Of a stretch of DNA of 64,000 bases, positions 1 to 11,342 are shown one piece after another. How positions within the stretch are numbered: the stretch's first letter is position 1; each line of letters starts with the position of its first letter. The translations under genes and the position numbers were made by a program. The stretch is from Portulaca oleracea (Eukaryota > Streptophyta > Magnoliopsida > Caryophyllales > Portulacaceae), in contig CM055876.1 of NCBI GenBank assembly GCA_029582165.1, positions 32,805,317 through 32,869,316 on the forward strand, written 5' to 3'. The notes beneath the pieces are model-generated. The model was given only the letters and a program-made list of their open reading frames with translations, ran no database searches and had not been told where the DNA came from.

Positions 1-35
1 TGACTCAGATACTCTTGTGAGGCTCTGATACCACT

Positions 36-711
36 TGTTAGGATCGAGGTAAAAGATAGAAGGCCTAGTATTTGCATCGGAAGAAGTAATTATAAGGATG
101 TATAATATTGAGAATAAATATAACAAGATCGGTAATTAAAAGATGAGAGATTATAAAGACATACGATTTACGTGGAAACCCAAATCGGGAAAAACCTACG
201 GACGACAACGGAGCAATGATCCACTAGTATAAGGGGAGAGATTACAAGAGAGATCCCAAACGACTATATAACACAACGAGATCGACAGCAAGATCTCAAT
301 GGGTTAATAGCACAACGGGAATATACTGAAGGCAAAAAAATAACTCTCTAAAAAAGAACTCTCACAACCTAGAGATTGGTAGAGGTGAAGAATGCTCTGT
401 GTGTTGTTTATCGTATGCCATGAGTGTATAGATTGAAAACAATCTATATTTATAGTAGAATGAAGGAAAATGAAACTAGGTTAAATATTACAAAACCTAG
501 AAAACAAAACGGAGAAGCCGCCGCAGACAAGAAAGACCCATAAGGAAAGGCGCTGGCAGCGTCATGTGTTTTGGGCTTCCGGAGACAAACGCTGGCAGCG
601 TCCAATGGCTTGATGGTAGCTTCTTCTGTAAAGAGGCACTGGCAGCGTCCGGCGAGACGCTGGCAGCGTCTGATTCCTTCAAAATAGATTTTGGGCCATA
701 AAACCCAAACA
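36..711 (-). repeat. copia-type LTR, copy 1 of a tandem array
   Basis: Read on the minus strand this is an LTR starting TGTTTGGG and ending CGATCCTAACA. The 3' end is followed directly by AGTGGTATCAGAGC, the initiator tRNA-Met primer-binding site usual for plant copia elements. A purine-rich tract (AAGGTGGAGT) precedes the 5' end. A TATA box (TATAAATA) lies at 447-454 on the minus strand. The U3 part holds several near-palindromes of the form GACGCTGGCAGCGTC at 551-563, 591-602, 637-649 and 656-670. Bases 1-35 are the start of a further internal unit, so the array probably continues to the left of the window. Confidence 0.85.
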
Positions 712-1375
712 ACTCCACCTTGGGCCAAAATCTCCGGTACTGTCATAGAGCCCCGAAGGGCAATCAGATGTGATGAACATCAACTGAATTCAAGTCACCC
801 TGAACTCAGTAAGAGATGAGGTTGTAGAAACGACTGTAGAACCTGTAGTAGTAGGACCCTGTAGAACATAATAACCGCCTTGTCTAGAGGTTGTAGAACA
901 GGTATTGTTGGAACGTTCTTTAAACTTCGATCTGACTTTGCTAGAACCCCCATTATTAGTAGTTTTACTCTAAAATCCAAGCCTTCATCTTTATCATAAA
1001 GCACTTCAAGATCAAATTTTTTCTTAGACATCAAATTAGATTTGACATCCTCGAAAGACAGGGTTTCATATAACATGACTTCTTTAAAGTGCTTGTAGGA
1101 ATGGGGCAAAGAGACAACCAACAAAATAGCTTTATCCTCATCTTCAATAGTAACCTCCAAGTTTGTCAGATCAATAATAATGGAGTTACCTTCATCAGAA
1201 TATTTTTGAATTCTCCAGATACTGAAACTGATCACACTGTCGAACTTCTCAATATCAGACTTAACTGCAAACTTGATTGCAGACATCCTGAACTAGGCAA
1301 AAAAAAGATTAAACATCGCTCTGATACCACTTGTTAGACCTGGCTCAGATACCCTTGAGAGACGCTAATACCACT
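712..1375 (-). pseudogene. Internally deleted copia internal region with gag remnant
   Basis: This is the 664-bp interval between LTR 1 and LTR 2. It contains a primer-binding site, a gag start at 1286 (MSAIKF, then a SIWRI motif) and the late gag segment (LTNLEVTIEDED, SLPHSYKHF, TLSFEDV), typical of the UBN2/gag-polypeptide of copia elements. About 100 residues usually found between these segments are absent, and the zinc knuckle, protease, integrase and RT/RNase H are missing. The open frame runs 1286-795 (163 codons); its C-terminal part is out of frame with the gag-like continuation seen in the next unit. The primer-binding motif occurs twice (1317-1330 and about 1358-1376), a small duplication. 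It cannot encode a functional element. Confidence 0.8.
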
Positions 1376-2000
1376 TGTTAGGATCGAGGTAAAAGATAGA
1401 AGGCCTAGTATTTGCAGCGGAAGAAGTAATTATTAGGATGTATAATATTGAGAAGAAACATAACAAGATCAGTAATTAAAAGATTAGAGAGTACAAAGAC
1501 ACACGATTTACGTGGAAACCCAAATCGGGAAAAAACTACGGACGACAATGGAGCAATGATCCACTAGTATAAGGGGAGAGATTACAATAGAGATCCCAAA
1601 CGACTATATAACACAACGAGATCGACGACAAGATCTTTAAAAAAGAACTCTCACAACCTAGGGATTGGTAGAGGTGAAGAATGCTCTGTGTGTTGTTTGT
1701 CATATGCCATGAGTGTATAGATTGAAAACAACCTATATTTATAGTAGAATGAATGAAAAGAAAACTAGGTTAAATATTACAAAACCTAGAAAATAAAACA
1801 GGGAAGCCGCCGCAGACGAGAAAGGCCCATAAGGAAAGGTGCTGGCAGCGCCTATAAGACGCTGGCAGCGTCATGTGTTTTAGGCTTCCGGAGACAAGCG
1901 CTGGCAGCGTCCAGTGGCTTGATGGTAGCGTCTTCCGTAAAGACGGACGCTGGCAGCGTCTGATTCCTTCAAAATAGATTTTGGGCCATAAAACCCAACA
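1376..2000 (-). repeat. copia-type LTR, copy 2 of the tandem array
   Basis: This is a close copy of LTR 1, in the same orientation and with the same termini (TGTTGGG... and ...CGATCCTAACA on the minus strand). It lacks about 53 bp that LTR 1 and LTR 3 keep after the GATCGACGACAAGATCT segment near 1621-1636, and it has fewer of the palindromic U3 repeats. The TATA box is conserved near 1735. Confidence 0.85.
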
Positions 2001-2655
2001 AACTCCACGTTGGGCCAAAATCTCCGGTACTGTTATAGAGCCCCGAAGGGCAATCAGATGAGATGAGCGTCAACTGAATTCAAGTCACCCTTGAACTCAG
2101 TAAGAGATGAGGTTGTAGAAACGATTGTAGAACCTGTAGTAGTAGAACCCTGTAGAACATAATAACCGCCTTGCCTAGAGGTTGTAGAACAGGTATTGTT
2201 GGGACATTCTTTAAACTTCGATCTGGCTTTGCTAGAATCCCCATTATTAGTAGTTTCACCTCTAAAATCCAAGCCTTCGTCTTTATCAGAAAGCACTTCA
2301 AGATCAGATTTTTTTCTTAGACATCAAATTAGATTTGACATCCTCGAAAGACAGAGTTTCATATAACATGACTTCTTTAAAGTGCTTGTAGGAATGGGGC
2401 AAAGAGACAACCAACAAAATAGCCTTATTCTCATCTTCAATAGTAACCTCCAAATTTGTCAGATCAATAATACTGGAGTTACCTTCATCATAATATTTTT
2501 GAATTCTCCAGATACTGAAACTGATCACACCTCGAACTTCTCAATATCAGACTTAACTGCAGACATCCTGAACTAGGCAGAAAAAGGATTAAACATCGCT
2601 CTGATACCACTTGTTAGACCTGGCTCAGATACCCTTGTGAGACTCTAATAATACT
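2001..2655 (-). pseudogene. Second internally deleted copia internal region with gag remnant
   Basis: This is a second copy of the short internal region, bounded by LTR 2 and LTR 3. The gag start near 2576 meets a stop after about 13 codons, and a later open stretch (2528-2304) ends at a run of T that shifts the frame. An alternative frame (2296-2054) reads through SKARSKFKECPNN, which looks like the basic segment before a zinc knuckle joined to its last part, so the knuckle itself was deleted. The same deletion junctions in both units show that they were copied after the deletions arose. Confidence 0.75.
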
Positions 2656-3349
2656 TGTTAGGATCGAGGTAAAAGATAGAAGGCCTAGTATTTGCAACGG
2701 AAGAGGTAATTATTAGGATGTATAATATTGAGAAGAAATATAACAAGATCAGTAATTAAAAGATTAGAGAGTATAAAGATACACGATTTACATGGAAACC
2801 CAAATCAGGAAAAAACTACGGTCGACAATGGAGCAATGATCCACTAGTATAAGGGCAGAGATTACAATAGAGATCCCAAACGACTATATAACACAACGAG
2901 ATCGACGACAAGATCTCAATTGGTTAATAGCACAACGGGAATATACTGAAGGCAAAATAATAACTCTCTAAAAAAGGACTCTCACAACCTAGGGATGGGT
3001 AGAGGTGAAGAATTTTCTGTGTGTTGTTTGTCGTATGTCATGAGTTTATAGATTGAAAACAACCTATATTTATAGTAGAATGAAGGAAAAGAAAACTAGG
3101 TTAAATATTACAAAACCTAGAAAACAAAACGGAGAAGTCGCCGCAGACGAGAAAGGCCCATAAGGAAAGGTGCTGGCAGCGCCTATAAGACGCTAGCAGC
3201 ATCATGTGTTTTGAGCTTCCGGAGACAAGCGCTGGCAGCGTCCAGTGGCTTGATGGTAGCGTCTTCCGTAAAGAGGCGCTGGCAGTTTCCGCCGAGACGC
3301 AGGCAGCGTCTGATTCCTTAAAATAGATTTTGGGCCATAAAACTCAACA
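2656..3349 (-). repeat. copia-type LTR, copy 3, outer edge of the array
   Basis: This is the third LTR of the array, full length (694 bp) and including the segment missing in copy 2. It ends at ...ACTCAACA (plus strand), i.e. TGTTGAGT on the minus strand; after this point the sequence becomes unrelated, which fixes the 5' boundary of the element. The palindromic GCTGGCAGC repeats are present but partly mutated. Confidence 0.85.
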
Positions 3350-4364
3350 ACGACAGTCAGAGGCGGTCTTCTCTATATTTATTTATTTTGGACAAATTTG
3401 ATTTTCAGTAGTACAATTGTTTTGCGTCTATTATCAATAGAAAGTGACACAATCATAATCTATCAAAAACACATATTTCGTCCAATTTTCTATTTCCGAT
3501 CACAAGTCTTACGAACTTCATGTGCTGAACTTTTTTGAGCTCGGATTAACTCATTTATTTGACGAGCTCGAGCTTGAACTTATCGGGTTTCACCGAGCTG
3601 GCTCGTGAGGGCTAACATGCCAGCTTAGCTCATTATCAGCCTAGCTAACCACATGTGTGACAATTGCATGCAAAGTTGCCTTCTAATTTGGATTTGAATA
3701 TGTCATAAAAAAAATAATTGGATTTTGATCTATATTTTTTCCTTTGATAAATGGATGTCGAAATTTTCAACTGACATGGCCGGGTGCATGACCCTTCCCC
3801 ACCGCCCCCATTAAAATTAAATCAGCCACTGCTTGAGTTTGAATTATTCAATGCAATATTCACCATCGACATATATAAAATGTGGCATGAAGGTTACGTT
3901 GCATCCCTGAGAAAAAGATAATTAAGCACATAGGATCCTCAAATGAAATTAAATTATTCGCAGTTAGTAAAATGTGAGATCTTAGTGACTATGACATGAG
4001 ACGCTCGTTTAATAGACAATAATTGTGGACCTTTGAATTGAAATAAAACAGAGAAATTATGTAGGATCGTATGACAAATATATGAAGAGAAATTCCAATC
4101 GTGATCTTCAAACTTTATGAGCTAACTCTCAAAAAGTTGTCACATAATTAAAAAAATTTGCAAAGGAAACATCGCAAATTGAGAGACTGTAGGGAACTAG
4201 GAGGCAAACAATACTGTCAAATATGATGCAATCAATAAGGATCGTTGCCAATAATGTCCTTAATTAATTAACAAAACCTTTTGTTTGATTAGTTGATATT
4301 TATATTTCTTGCATAAATTTTTAAATCACAAGTCTTATTAGAGACAGTGAAAATGTGTGCAATT

Positions 4365-4495
4365 TGTTAGATGCTTCTAGAGTATGATCATTGTTCACTT
4401 TCAATAATATAATTATTCACTCATACCTACCTGTCAGTCACTCTCAATAGCATAATTATTCACTCATAGCTACCTAGAGCACATGCTCAATACGT
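4365..4495 (-). mobile_element. MITE, GGAGCATGTGCTCC family, copy 1
   Basis: The reverse complement matches the element at 24467-24618 over nearly its full length, including the internal GAGTGAATAATTATGCTATTG repeats and both ends (AGAGCACATGCTC and TTGTTAGATGC). This copy is the most diverged of three in the window, and no clear target-site duplication was found. Confidence 0.6.
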
Positions 4496-5396
4496 ATATA
4501 ATACTTAGCTTATCACTTTCTATGGATAATAGAGGCAAAACAATGATGGTGATGATGATGATACACCATCTTATATAGGATTTGATAGAGCTTGATACAT
4601 TATATTTTATCTACCGTTTAATTCTATATGATATTCAGATAACTTTTTGAAAAAAAAAAAAGATGTTTAGATGAGCTATATAACTAATCATTCTAGTATT
4701 GAGAAGTATTGCTAATTTTTGTGTAGGGTGATACGTAAAAAATATATCTTTCTTTCATAGATGTTTAACATGTACTACAACGGCAATTCGGCCAAGGTTT
4801 TTAACTCATTTAATTGGAGTTTAATTTCACTCATTGTAGTTTGTAGTCTCTTAAAACTTATTTTATAGGTTAATTTTTATATTTTAATTACTATATTATA
4901 ATACTTTAATGGAATAAAATTAAAATAAATTAGTTAATAATAATTATATCCTACATGTGACGTCAATTATCTTTTTGATGGTTTTTAATCTGAGAACAAT
5001 ATTTATGAAATCGAAAATGATAAACATCTTGACTCATCTTGCATTTTTTCTAAATCACTAATAAAGTTAAATGTAAGTGTATTTAAACCATTCTAAATGT
5101 ATGTTTCATTATTTTCAGGGTTACTACTACTTATAAACAATTTAAAAATAATTATTTGTTTATATTTATTTCATAAATATAAAACTATGTATAAAATGTG
5201 CATTTTCTACTATGATTGATAAAATTAGGCTATTATTGTATTTTTTGATCTTGCTAATAAGTATTATATTATTATAATTGATAAATATATATAATTATTA
5301 AAGAAACTATTAATAAAAGTTACAAAAATGTGAAATATGACTAATTCAAGATAGTTAAGAAGTAAGAACCATATTGAGTCAAGATGGTTATCATTT

Positions 5397-5399
<3 letters not shown>

Positions 5400-5467
<68 letters not shown>
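5400..5467. repeat. (AT)n microsatellite
   Basis: This is an uninterrupted AT dinucleotide run of about 34 units. Confidence 0.97.
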
Positions 5468-5469
<2 letters not shown>

Positions 5470-6425
5470 CACTAGTTCGTTTTAACTTATTAAGTAGTCA
5501 ATCGAGTATTTATGGTGAAATTAACAATGATAAAACCTAGTCATGATTTTAAGTTATATTTTTAATTCTGATCGAAAGTAATCAACACTAGTAAAATGCA
5601 TCTTTAAGAGTTGGGTTACCCACGATGATAACAAGTAACAACAGCGACAAAGATCGAGTAAATATAGTCCTGTTAGTGTGATGCCTGAAAGGATTCATAT
5701 ATAAACAGTCTTCCCTCATACATGTGAATGCACGAAGAGACCGGATTTGACATACCCAAAAAAAAATGCAGATTACCTATGATAAGTAGAAAAAAAACTC
5801 ATATATAGTTGGAGTCTCAAATTTTCTTTTAACATTTATTTAGACAAGAAAAATGCGAGTATATTTTTATACATAAGTATGCATGGTAATTTGAACTTGA
5901 GCTCATGTCTCATGCGCAAAGGTTGGCAAATGCGAGTAGTCCTCATAGTTTCACATGGTGGCTTAAAATCCTCATACTTTCACGTGATGACTTTAAACAT
6001 ATACAGAAATAAACCTAACTTGAACTTTTTTGAAAAGTGCCCTAATTTGAAATCAAACTCATTTAAACACTTATCACCTTAGAGTATGGGTTGATTTGGA
6101 AGTAGCTAGTGTAAAAATAAAACAAATATTTGGCAAGTGTAAAATTGAATTGAAAGCGAGGTGATAGAATGATAGACATGTGACAATATGCAAGCCAAAG
6201 GGCAAATATTCCAAGTACTGATGATGATGATGATGGATATGATGGTGATTGGTGACTCTCAAATCAAACACATGAAGGAAGCTGACCCTTTGTTTTTAGG
6301 AAGCTTCGTTATTTGGCTCACAAAACATATATAGTATTCATTTCCAGGGACGACCCCAGCTGGGACCATTATTGTGTTGCCCTAACCATCTCCAACAATT
6401 GTTATTTGGAAATATTGGAAACTTA

Positions 6426-6678
6426 GACTCTGTTCTTTTATGCGGTAAGATGCGGTGTTGCATCACATCGGATCGCACTACTTAATATTCCGCTACATTT
6501 CACCACAATCATTACCAATATATCTTCTTATTTTTCTCGCTTCTCACTTTTCTCCTTTATTTTTTACATTCTCTCTCCTCACCTACCACAACTCTCACCA
6601 AAACTCACCACACTTTTTCAAATTTCATCGCACAACATCATTATCACACCATACTGCACCGTATAAAAGAACGGAGCC
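6426..6678. mobile_element. MITE with TTA target-site duplication
   Basis: The ends are inverted (GACTCTGTTCTTTTATGCGG and the complement of CCGTATAAAAGAACGGAGCC) and flanked by TTA on both sides. The 3-bp TWA-type duplication fits PIF/Harbinger MITEs. A sequence of similar style, with an end like CTGTTCTTTTATACGG, lies at about 48890-49160. Confidence 0.7.
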
Positions 6679-6928
6679 TTAATTGAGCACTATTGAGTAT
6701 ACAGAAATTAGTTTTCCATGAAATTCAATTTATGGATGAAGACCATATATGTTTAAATCTTTCCGGATCACATTTATAGTTTTTTTTTTTAAAAGACGTT
6801 CATTGTTGTTGTTGTTGGAAACTTGAGTTGTAAAATATGTCCATGATTTGATTCAACTTGATAACTAAGCAAATCCTAAACATATTCACTTTTGTTTAAC
6901 CCAATCACTTTTGTTTAATCCATTCTAT

Positions 6929-6988
6929 TTGCTATACCATGAATAATTTATGGAATATTTGCTATACCATGAATAATTTATGGAATAT
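6929..6988. repeat. 30-bp tandem duplication
   Basis: The segment GCTATACCATGAATAATTTA plus its next ten bases occurs twice in direct tandem with almost no change, which suggests recent replication slippage or repair. Confidence 0.9.
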
Positions 6989-8703
6989 AAAGTGACGAGA
7001 AGGCAAGTGTAAACGTTCATGTTCTTAAGTACAGAAACCACTATGGCCACGGACCATGGTAACATCTAGTTGGTTGTTGTACACTTGTACGTGTATCCCC
7101 CTAAGCCGTCAACTCATTGGAAAAATGACCTTATCGAATAATTTTATCTTTATTTATCACCTTTTAACAGTTCATATAAGCACTGATCACCGCCAGGACA
7201 ATTTTCCGACGGGTTAGAATCGGTTCATTCATTAAAACAGAGTGTTAAATGTAGATCACCAAGTACAAAATGTTGAATTTAGTTTGTCATATCCAAATTG
7301 CCACAAAGCTTGGAGTATTTAATTCCAAAATCCTTAAAACTTTTTTTAGAACTAATAAGTTCGATCAACTCAACAAAAAAAAAATTGAGCGTACATAAAT
7401 AATATATAGTTCAAATAGTTCAGCAAAATTAATTAGAAGTTTATAGTTCAAGAAAAAAATAATTTAATTAAAGTTAGGTCAAGATAAAATTAAACTTAGC
7501 TTTTTTTGAATGCATATAAAAATATAGTTTAGTTTAATTTCAGCATAAAAAGGGTATAAAGGTATATATTTAATTTAGAACTTTAAAAATAAATATTTAT
7601 TTATTACTATAACTAGTAACTATTTCTAAATCTAAAATTCTACAATACGTAGAACATTTTTCTTAGTATGCTATGAAGGCCAAAGGACACAAGTAACTGT
7701 ACCTTTCACAATCACCCAATTGTTGATGCATGGTCCATCGCAAAAAAGATAAGTTGGTGTATATGTTTTTGTTGTCGTACATATAACATAGTGAAACATG
7801 CAAGATGATGGATGTATTATTGATCAACAATGTTATATACAGAGGGTTTTACGCTTTCGAGGGACCCATGCAAATTTTAGACGTTGTCTTCATCATTGGC
7901 ATGCAAAAATACAAGATTCTGGGACGATTTTCACGTAGGTGGTAAGAAGCTTCATGCATAAGGTGGCCATACAAATTTATAACGCATGAATATAAAGATT
8001 CCCTTCAATTCGTTTTTGGCTATGCATGGATGCATGGATATATATGTATGCATGCATGTTCAGGATAGTTATGACTTATAAGCTATTTTTCCTTAGTTTC
8101 TACAAATATCATTTTATTCTAAGCTACTTATTAGATTAAATTCTCTTGCACTATACAATTATAAATTAATTATAGTACGAGCCATGTACAATAACTTTAG
8201 TGATAGGTGATACAAGTTTTGTGATGTTTGTCCCTCCTCCAAATCATTAAAAACAATAATATATTTTGTGGATGTGTGTCTGTGCGCGTGCACGCGTCAA
8301 CGAGCATATATTGTCATATAATTATATTTGGTTCTAAAACCTAGCTATAGCTAAGGAACTAGGAATTTTCAGCCAAAATTCAAAATTCAAACTCTGCACA
8401 GAGGCCTTTGCCCTCCCTTCGACCGTTGGGCTCGCCGTCCTTGGTTGCCGGAGGTCTCATCGGACTCCCGGGGTGTCGATGCTCCGGTAAACAGGTCGTG
8501 CGGTGCCCTCGGTCATCCCCTGTTTGGTTTCTTCTCTCCGTCAAATCCTTCCTTCGCTGCGGTTCTGGTGGTCTTGATTCATTTGGGCCTCCTGTGGTTC
8601 TGGTGACAGTTCACCCTTCAAAGGTGGTTGTCTATCATTTCCTGTCGGTCACCGACTGCTTTTCTCGGGTTTACACCCCGGGTTCAGTGTTTGTGCTTGG
8701 TGG

Positions 8704-10482
8704 TTGTATTCTTTCCAAGCTGTGTTCCTTGTGTGTTTGACGGGCTTGATGGTGAACCGAAGCCAAATTCAAGTGAGGTGCTCTGAATTGAAAAGGGGAA
8801 ATAGGAAGTTCATGCCGGCAAGAATAGAAGAATATGCCATATACGTTGGGAACCTGCCGGAAGAGCTTGACAAACATGGCTTAAAAGGCATATTCCGCAA
8901 GATTGGCAATGTAAAGGAGGCCATAATACCATGGAGACGAGGAGCAAAAGGAAGATATGGGTTTGTACACTTCTGGAGCAAGGAGAAAGTAGAGGAAAGC
9001 ATTAAGATGATGAATCAGAAGATAGTACGAGGAAAGAGAATTTGGGTTCAAAGAGCTAGGAAAAGAGTAAGGACAACGAGAATGAAGATGAAGACAAAAC
9101 AGATTTGGAGAAGGAAAGAAAGATATGAAACCGAAGGATCAAGTGGGCAACTAGGAAATGGAGTGTTGGCCAGCAGAATTGAAGGTGAAGTTAACGAAGA
9201 GATGGTGGAATGGCTGGAAAGAAGTATAATATGCATCAGCCCATACCATAGGGATATAATGACAACAGCCTCAACAATAATGCACGTTGTTGGTCCTGTC
9301 TCGAAGGTTACCGCCTTGAGTGGTACTAAGTTCATAGTGACGATGCCGACAGCTGAGGAGGCAGAGGAAGTAATAGCCAATCCCGGTGACCTGGAAGTTT
9401 GGTTTGAGGATATAAGGATGTGGTCCAAATATGAGACCCGTGAAGAAAGAATGGCCTGGGTTGATGTCCATGGAGTCCCGCCTCATGCATGGAAGCTGGA
9501 AAACTTTCAAAAATGTGTCAAGCAATGGGGAAAAATACTTAGTCTTGGGCAAGAGATCAGCAAGACAGAGCACTTTGAAAATATGAGGATCCAGGTTGTG
9601 ACAAAAATGTTTTCAAGGATTGATGGAATGGTTCTGCTAACTGTAGGTGATTGTTCATACAAAGTGCACATCAAAGAAGCTTGTTCTTTTGTTCACACCC
9701 CAGTTCCTAGTCATCAAAGAAGTGGCGATATAGAAAGCACTGGTGATAGCAGTGAAGATGAAGGTAGTCAACAGGGGGATCATGAGATTGGAGCCCTAGC
9801 ATGTAATGGCAGCACGAATGTCGTCCAGGATTGCCAGCAATTGTCGGGAGAAGGTGAATGGCCACTATCTTTGGAGAAAGTGGGGGAAGTGACGGCAAGG
9901 ATCCTAGAAAATGAGCAACATTCTTTAACTAAGGAGCATAACATGCCTAGAAATTCTGAACAGTCTCTAATAAAAGATTGGGAATCTGAAGAGCTTAGAT
10001 CATTAGCAGAGCAAGTGGCAACCCTGGAAGGAAAGGTGTTGAGAGCATTGGGAAGGACCAGCCTTGAAAATGAAGAGCCAGCCCAAGAAAATGGAGCTGA
10101 GAACAATGATGCTGAGATCGAAGATGCCAGATTGCTTAACAGTTCTCTTGGAAAGGGCAATTCGGCGGTGTGTGGGAGCTTAGAACTCGATCTTCACTCC
10201 ATTCAGATTGAAGAAAGTGAAAATCTTAGAAATGCAAAACAGAGCGGGGAGATTGAAATAGTGACCCAACAAATTGACGATTTTGATTCAGAAGAAATCA
10301 CCAGAAAAATCGAAGCACAAAAAGCCATTGTGGGTAATGACATTGGGTTTATACTCTTGGACAGTTTTGAGGAGGCCAGTCAATCAATAGAAGAAGAGAT
10401 CATCAGGAGCAAGGAGGAAAGGAGTGCAAGCAAGAGGAAAGCAAAGAAGAATAAGAGGAAGGTCATGAAGAGAAGCTACTGA
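8704..10482 (+). CDS. LINE ORF1 protein with RRM and DUF4283-like domain
   Basis: The open frame of 592 codons encodes a predicted nucleic-acid-binding protein of an L1 retrotransposon, which would coat the element RNA. An RRM is visible near residues 44-115, with RNP2 (IYVGNL) at 46-51 and RNP1 (KGRYGFVHF) at 82-90. A DUF4283-like segment follows at about 190-315 (WVDVHGVPPHAW, then WGKILSLGQE). The C-terminal half is acidic and ends in a basic tail (SKRKAKKNKRK). No CCHC zinc knuckle is seen. The first in-frame ATG is at 8704, but 8812 (MPARIEEYAIYVGNL) would start just before the RRM and may be the real start. An RRM in ORF1 is known from the BNR-type L1 clade of plants. The frame is intact although ORF2 is gone. 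Confidence 0.8.
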   Translation: MYSFQAVFLVCLTGLMVNRSQIQVRCSELKRGNRKFMPARIEEYAIYVGNLPEELDKHGLKGIFRKIGNVKEAIIPWRRGAKGRYGFVHFWSKEKVEESIKMMNQKIVRGKRIWVQRARKRVRTTRMKMKTKQIWRRKERYETEGSSGQLGNGVLASRIEGEVNEEMVEWLERSIICISPYHRDIMTTASTIMHVVGPVSKVTALSGTKFIVTMPTAEEAEEVIANPGDLEVWFEDIRMWSKYETREERMAWVDVHGVPPHAWKLENFQKCVKQWGKILSLGQEISKTEHFENMRIQVVTKMFSRIDGMVLLTVGDCSYKVHIKEACSFVHTPVPSHQRSGDIESTGDSSEDEGSQQGDHEIGALACNGSTNVVQDCQQLSGEGEWPLSLEKVGEVTARILENEQHSLTKEHNMPRNSEQSLIKDWESEELRSLAEQVATLEGKVLRALGRTSLENEEPAQENGAENNDAEIEDARLLNSSLGKGNSAVCGSLELDLHSIQIEESENLRNAKQSGEIEIVTQQIDDFDSEEITRKIEAQKAIVGNDIGFILLDSFEEASQSIEEEIIRSKEERSASKRKAKKNKRKVMKRSY

Positions 10483-11327
10483 AGAAGAACTTGATGCAGT
10501 GGAAAAGAAATGGAGGAGTTGATGATCAAAATGAAGCTGAGGTTGGGAAGGTGTGTTTGAAGCTGTCATGGTGGAGGACAGGAAGGAAGAGGTAGGAGAT
10601 ATGCTTTGGGATGGCTGTCGAAGGAGAGCTAGGTAGATGACAATTGGGTTGTTGATTGGCATGTGGAATATGCATGGCTTTGTATTGCTTGGTGTGTAGA
10701 GTTGGGCTGCAACACTGTTGACAAGTGTGGAATTAGGAATACTTGGTTGTGACGGCTGAAAACTCATTGGGGCAGGGATGGTTGCTTGTGGACTGGCCAC
10801 TCATTACTTTCGCAGTACACGAATTCCATTTGTTGAGGACAAACTTGTTCACTTGGATGGAGATTATAAATGAGTGCTCTGGGTGCAACATAGTTGAAGA
10901 CATCTTTGATGCCTTGGAAAGTAGAGCTAGTGGGGAGGATTATTAATATTCAATGCCCAAATTGGTTGGAGCTGCCATCAATTCCCATGTTCAGTGACAG
11001 ATCTGGGTGAAATTACTTGAGTCAAAGGTTGGAAATGGAACAAGTATTGCCAAGCAAGGACGAAGATGCTCATTAATGGAAAAAGCAAAGGAAATAAGTG
11101 AAGTCTTTTGTGTTAGTAGGCAAGCTTTGGATGTAATCAAAAGGCATGGGGTGGGGCTATCAATTTGGAGTTTAATTGGTTTTGTGTTGGACAGGAATTT
11201 GGCCATGTATATCATTTTGGTGGAAATTTGGGCCGAATTAACTGTCATTTTTGCTTTTGTATTCTGGCCGTGCGGCTCTTGGCTTGAATAATGGGGTTGT
11301 TGCCCTACAACTTTTCGAAAAAAAAAA
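10483..11327 (+). other. LINE 3' region, ORF2 deleted
   Basis: This stretch lies between the ORF1 stop and the poly(A) end of the LINE. No endonuclease or reverse transcriptase motif (such as the YADD box) is visible in any frame. Short open frames at 10743-10946 and 11007-11291 may be decayed remnants of the end of ORF2, but I cannot prove it. Confidence 0.55.
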
Positions 11328-11342
11328 ATTATATTTGGTTCT

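Larger units (their letters stand above)
3350..8320. other. AT-rich intergenic region with MITEs and simple repeats
   Basis: No supportable gene was found. The stretch holds a GAGCTCG-rich fragment near 3525-3640, one copy of the GGAGCATGTGCTCC element (4365-4495), a long AT microsatellite (5400-5467), a MITE (6426-6678) and a perfect 30-bp tandem duplication (about 6929-6988). Open frames here are short and lack any family signature. Confidence 0.6.
8321..11342 (+). mobile_element. L1-type LINE with ORF1 only, bounded by 15-bp TSD
   Basis: The direct repeat ATTATATTTGGTTCT lies at 8321-8335 and 11328-11342. The right copy directly follows a short poly(A) run, as expected after target-primed reverse transcription. 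The insertion between them (8336-11327, about 3.0 kb) has a GC-rich 5' region, an intact ORF1 and a short 3' region. Plant L1 elements usually have an ORF2 of about 4 kb with endonuclease and reverse transcriptase; neither is present. The piece after ORF1 contains only a weak trace of possible ORF2-end sequence (around 10743-10946). The copy is therefore ORF2-deleted and non-autonomous, although its ends are those of a normal insertion. Confidence 0.85.

Noticed and set aside
8408..8740. Open frame of 110 codons before LINE ORF1
   Set aside because: It lies in the GC-rich LINE 5' region, overlaps ORF1 and has no domain or known family feature.
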